DNA of 64,000 bases from Clavelina lepadiformis. Lineage: Eukaryota; Chordata; Ascidiacea; Aplousobranchia; Clavelinidae. The notes beneath the pieces were generated by a model, which saw only the letters and a list, made by a program, of their open reading frames with translations, was not told the DNA's origin and did not search any database. The first letter of the stretch is position 1; the number at the start of each line of letters is the position of its first letter. Made by a program: the position numbers and the translations under genes. Where the stretch lies: NCBI RefSeq assembly GCF_947623445.1, contig NC_135247.1, forward strand, positions 3,536,501 to 3,600,500, written 5' to 3'. Positions 62,495-64,000 of the stretch are shown here, piece by piece.

Positions 62495-62915
62495 TCACGT
62501 GTTGCATGTTGGGATTGTAGAATCCAGTTCACCTTCACGATTGATATCTTTTGGAACGATCGTTTCTTCAACAACAAATTCTGTCGCCGTTTCGTTTGGT
62601 TTTATTTTCTTAATCTGTTAAGATAAAACCATTAACATTCTTTCAGTACCTTTATCATCAAGTTGGTATTTAAAATTAAACATATATTAATTATTTTCAT
62701 GGTGGTTGGATGACTAAAACCCAAGTAAATACCTTCTCGCCCACTTCTTTTACGATGTTTTCCAATACTTTGATGTCTGAAACAGCGAGTTTTTCCTCTG
62801 TCGGCTTTCTTTTTACAACTTTTCGTAGTGGCTTATTTCGCTTTGTGCACGCTTTTCGTACCCGTTTGCGCAGGCGCATGCTTAGTCGGTGTAAGCCACA
62901 ACGTTTAGGGGTCAT
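62495..62915 (-). CDS. Small basic protein, 100 aa, two exons
   Basis: Minus-strand exons 62915-62733 and 62614-62495 join in phase 0 across a 118-bp intron (AAG followed by GTATTT; acceptor CTTAACAG). The N-terminal half is strongly basic (LHRLSMRLRKRVRKACTKRN), which would suit nuclear or nucleic-acid contact. A helix-prone segment follows (SDIKVLENIVKEVGEKIKKI). The C-terminal part is acidic and polar (EFVVEETIVPKDINREGEL) and ends TCNT. I do not recognise the family. Good splice sites and an in-phase join support a real gene, but it is short. Confidence 0.55.
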
Positions 62916-64000
62916 TATCTACAATTCAAAAATATAGTACAAATGACAAAAAGTGAAATTATTTTAAACTGTTTTGATTTGTACTTTGTAAGTAGACTTA
63001 TATAGTAATATAATTTTGAATGTCCTATAAGATAAATTCTACCATGCCTTAAATAGAGCTACTTTTTCTACAACTACAGCTTTTTGCTTACAATTTTGAA
63101 CGTAGTCTAAATATGCAGTTGTTGTCCAATAAATGCACTTCTTCTTTACGTTGCTTTGTGATGAGAACAGTAACTTATGTCGCGTTTTATATAGGCTACC
63201 ACGGGATAACAAAAATAGAAAAAAAAAAATTTTAGCCAGGGAAATCTATTTCTACGAACACGCTTCGAGGTCACGAAGCGAAGTTATGAGTAATGCAGCT
63301 CAGCTGATACTGCTGATAAAGGAATACGTCACTACACGTACGTTTCCGTTTTTGTAAAGCACGCTATGGCAACGTTTTGAACATTATACCTACAGATACG
63401 TCTACGAAAATTGTTTTAATCTTTTACTCCTAGTCAAGTTTTTAAGTTTTATTTAAATTCAAGACAAAGAAAAATAATAAGCTTTTGCTAAAAAACAGGG
63501 TAAATAAATTTGTCGTTAAACAAATTCTTTTAAGTGGGGAAGTACCTTTCTAATAGCAGCTAACTAAATTTTTAAATCAATAGTTTTCAAATATATTTCT
63601 AATGTAGTTGATCTTTTGAGATAAATTTTATTCAAAAATTTTGTTCAAGTATGTAAACGTAAATTTTGAAATTTGATAAATGATAACCATTTTCATAATA
63701 ATTTGAGAAACGTGCAGTGAGATTTAAGCAGTTTATAGTAATAGAAATCTTATATTGCTTCACATGTGCTAACTGCTGTTGGTAGCTGAAAGCTCAGAAT
63801 TCAGAATTGGTTTTGCCAGGTTAGGTTCAGGTTGGCCAGTGGCCTTGATTTTTAATGGTTTTCCAGTTTTGCTGATCCTGAGAAAGTTTTTGCGGATGTT
63901 GTCATTAACTTAAAGTACTTGGCTGTTGTTTTTGTTACGGGATCCCAGTCCCAAGAATGGTGTTTTTTGGGTAGGGTTTTAATTTTTAGAGAGTGACTAG
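62916..64000. other. Intergenic to window end
   Basis: AT-rich sequence with no gene recognised. The last 220 bases are more GC-balanced and rich in TTTTG/CCAG motifs, and could be a repeat or the start of a feature beyond the window. Confidence 0.35.

Overview
The window is AT-rich, intron-containing metazoan DNA. Genes have short GT-AG introns (about 90-600 bp), a self-consistent exon phase pattern, and AATAAA-type tails. The mix of a SQSTM1/p62 homologue, IFT57, an O-fucosyltransferase-like Golgi enzyme and many small DNA transposons fits a marine invertebrate deuterostome. A tunicate (ascidian) is my best guess, but the sequence alone does not prove it.

Layout. Positions 1-39000 are a degraded, transposon-laden region. 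It appears to be built from an old tandem duplication with a unit of about 17 kb: paired blocks at 5.1-16.3 kb and 22.4-33.5 kb, and at 17.2-21.2 kb and 34.5-38.9 kb. The duplicated cargo includes (i) IFT57, intact and intronless at 37590-38852 and decayed at 20692-21170, and (ii) a four-exon gene for a small secreted six-cysteine protein. That gene is intact at 23817-24912. Its paralogue at 8056-10471 keeps exons 2-4 open in the same phases but lacks a visible exon-1 donor. This pair is the most interesting item: both encode a signal peptide, a pro-region, a Lys-Arg site at the same intron, and a C-x-C-x(4-5)-C-x(3)-C-...-C-x(14-15)-C domain that I do not recognise.

Later insertions decorate the copies. 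They are a Ty3/Gypsy pol fossil carrying a 198-bp hAT-type insertion with an 8-bp target duplication (12.8-14.5 kb), a 19-bp repeat array (15.0-15.5 kb), a fold-back element split by a second inverted-repeat element (29.3-32.4 kb), and a Mutator-like (MULE) transposon whose ends are arrays of short tandem repeats (35.0-36.9 kb).

Positions 39000-64000 are gene-rich and cleaner. They hold SQSTM1/p62 (+, 8 coding exons, 335 aa, apparently without the ZZ zinc finger), a type II membrane O-fucosyltransferase-like protein (-, 12 exons, about 510 aa), an unrecognised Ser/Arg/Pro-rich protein (+, 10 exons, 447 aa) and a 100-aa basic protein (-, 2 exons). No rRNA, intact tRNA or CRISPR was seen. All gene models are hand-spliced from GT/AG sites and phase and have no transcript support.
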